DNA from: Pseudomonadota bacterium
GTDB taxonomy: Bacteria > Pseudomonadota > Gammaproteobacteria > Steroidobacterales > Steroidobacteraceae
Assembly: GCA_021851405.1 (NCBI GenBank)
Contig: JAJZDW010000029.1
Location: 1 to 41,393, forward strand
DNA length: 41,393 nt
Direction of reading: 5' to 3'
A program made the position numbers and the translations under genes. The first letter of the stretch is position 1; each line of letters begins with the position of its first letter. Shown here in pieces: positions 40,877-41,393 of the stretch. A model generated the notes under the pieces. It saw only the letters and a list, made by a program, of their open reading frames with translations, was not told the origin of the DNA and made no database searches.

Positions 40877-41290
40877 CTACTTCTTCGCGCGATTGGAGGG
40901 CCGGCTTACGGGCCGCGCCGGAGCTTCTCGTGGACGTGTCGTTTTCGCAGTGTTGGCCAATGTCTTGACTGTGTCTACCAAACGAGCGAGCGCGGACCGA
41001 TACACGAGGCTCTCCTCACGACGGTCTACGGTCATCACCATCACGATCAGCGCATTGTCTTCGACGCGGTAGACCAACCGGACGCCTTGCTTATTGAGCT
41101 TGATTTTGTAACAGCCAATCAGATCGCCGTGCAAGCAGCCGCCCGGCACGTGTGGGTTGTCGAGCCGCTTCGCAAGCAGCTTTTTCAACGGCTTCTTGAT
41201 CGAGCCATCAAGAGCGTTCCACTCCTTCAGAGCCTCGGGGTGAAACAGCAGGCGGTATTTGCGCTCGGGCCGCTGTTCAGAGCTCGTCAA
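40877..41290 (-). CDS. relE: RelE/ParE-superfamily toxin with C-terminal extension (137 aa)
   Basis: The core reads KYRLLFHPEALKEWNALDGS, then IKKPLKKLLAKRLDNPHVPG, LHGDLIGCYKIKLNKQGVRL and VYRVEDNALIVMVMTVDRRE, the RelE fold that cuts mRNA at the ribosomal A site. A tail of about 40 residues after RSALARLV, rich in R, P, T and K, is not part of the usual toxin. The TTG at 41290 is preferred because it overlaps the antitoxin stop by 14 bp; longer versions start upstream. It pairs with the antitoxin at 41277-41393. Confidence 0.85.
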   Translation of the reverse strand: MTSSEQRPERKYRLLFHPEALKEWNALDGSIKKPLKKLLAKRLDNPHVPGGCLHGDLIGCYKIKLNKQGVRLVYRVEDNALIVMVMTVDRREESLVYRSALARLVDTVKTLANTAKTTRPREAPARPVSRPSNRAKK

Positions 41291-41393
41291 TATCGACCTC
41301 GATCGGCTCGGCACCATCGTTCATCCGGGTGCGCACCAGATTGAGCAACTCCCGATCGCCAAGTGCCTCGAGCATGGCTTCCATGAGCGCCGG
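41277..41393 (-). CDS. relB: Antitoxin partner of the RelE-like toxin (partial, 3' end)
   Basis: The last 38 residues of an open frame that enters from the right edge read ALMEAMLEALGDRELLNLVR, TRMNDGAEPIEVDIDEL and stop at 41277. The final acidic stretch overlaps the toxin start on the same strand, the normal arrangement of a relBE-type pair. The DNA-binding N-terminal part lies outside the window, so the antitoxin family cannot be fixed. Confidence 0.7.
   Translation of the reverse strand, partial: PALMEAMLEALGDRELLNLVRTRMNDGAEPIEVDIDEL

Noticed and set aside
1-41393. CRISPR arrays, rRNA genes and complete insertion sequences
   Set aside because: No regularly spaced repeats, no rRNA sequences and no transposase genes were recognised.

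Overview
The window is high-GC bacterial DNA. The core genes (RhlE-type helicase, Uup-type ABC-F ATPase, tandem universal stress proteins, iron-sulfur photolyase, old yellow enzyme, BlaI/M56 pair) and a tRNA-Thr(CGT) 3' end with encoded CCA fit a gammaproteobacterium, possibly near the Xanthomonadales, Nevskiales or Chromatiales. That placement is inference; no marker gene in the window settles it.

Layout: (1) About 1 to 14,652 is the right part of an integrative mobilizable element. From the left it holds an operon of XRE regulator, two-helix membrane protein, C39-like cysteine-peptidase-fold protein and a small acidic protein, all on the minus strand. Next is a mobilization region laid out like RP4, with traK-like, HTH and traL-like genes diverging from mobC and a MOBP relaxase around a recognisable oriT. 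Then come a DUF3987 protein, an AlpA-like regulator, a DUF6387-like protein and a tyrosine recombinase. The element ends at a 3' fragment of tRNA-Thr(CGT). No type IV secretion genes are visible, so it would need a helper system to move. (2) 14,763 to about 16,700 is a second small integration module: a P4-type integrase with TGGGGGCAT repeats upstream, and a higBA toxin-antitoxin pair. (3) About 16,800 to 40,157 looks chromosomal. It holds a BlaI/M56 pair with no beta-lactamase, a LysE-type exporter, an Hsp20, an RhlE-like helicase and Uup. Next is a cluster suited to energy limitation, low oxygen or dormancy: tandem Usp, short glucan phosphorylase, Usp, CBS pair, HPF-type ribosome hibernation factor, GltD-like Fe-S flavoprotein and pyruvate:ferredoxin oxidoreductase. 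It ends with an old yellow enzyme, DUF2256 plus a (6-4) photolyase-type protein, a CaiB-family CoA-transferase and a membrane protein. (4) From about 40,158 a 3' fragment of tRNA-Lys(CTT) on the minus strand marks the edge of a further element running off the right end, which carries a RelE/antitoxin pair.

The most notable points are: the undescribed regulator/membrane protein/cysteine-peptidase operon (32 to 3,016); an oriT with a 19-21 bp imperfect inverted repeat and a YATCYTG/Y nic site; two divergent integrases sharing one tRNA-derived att site; and a nifJ-type gene broken by what looks like a 23-base collapse between two copies of a 13-base repeat, exactly over the conserved ANATGCSS thiamine-diphosphate motif.
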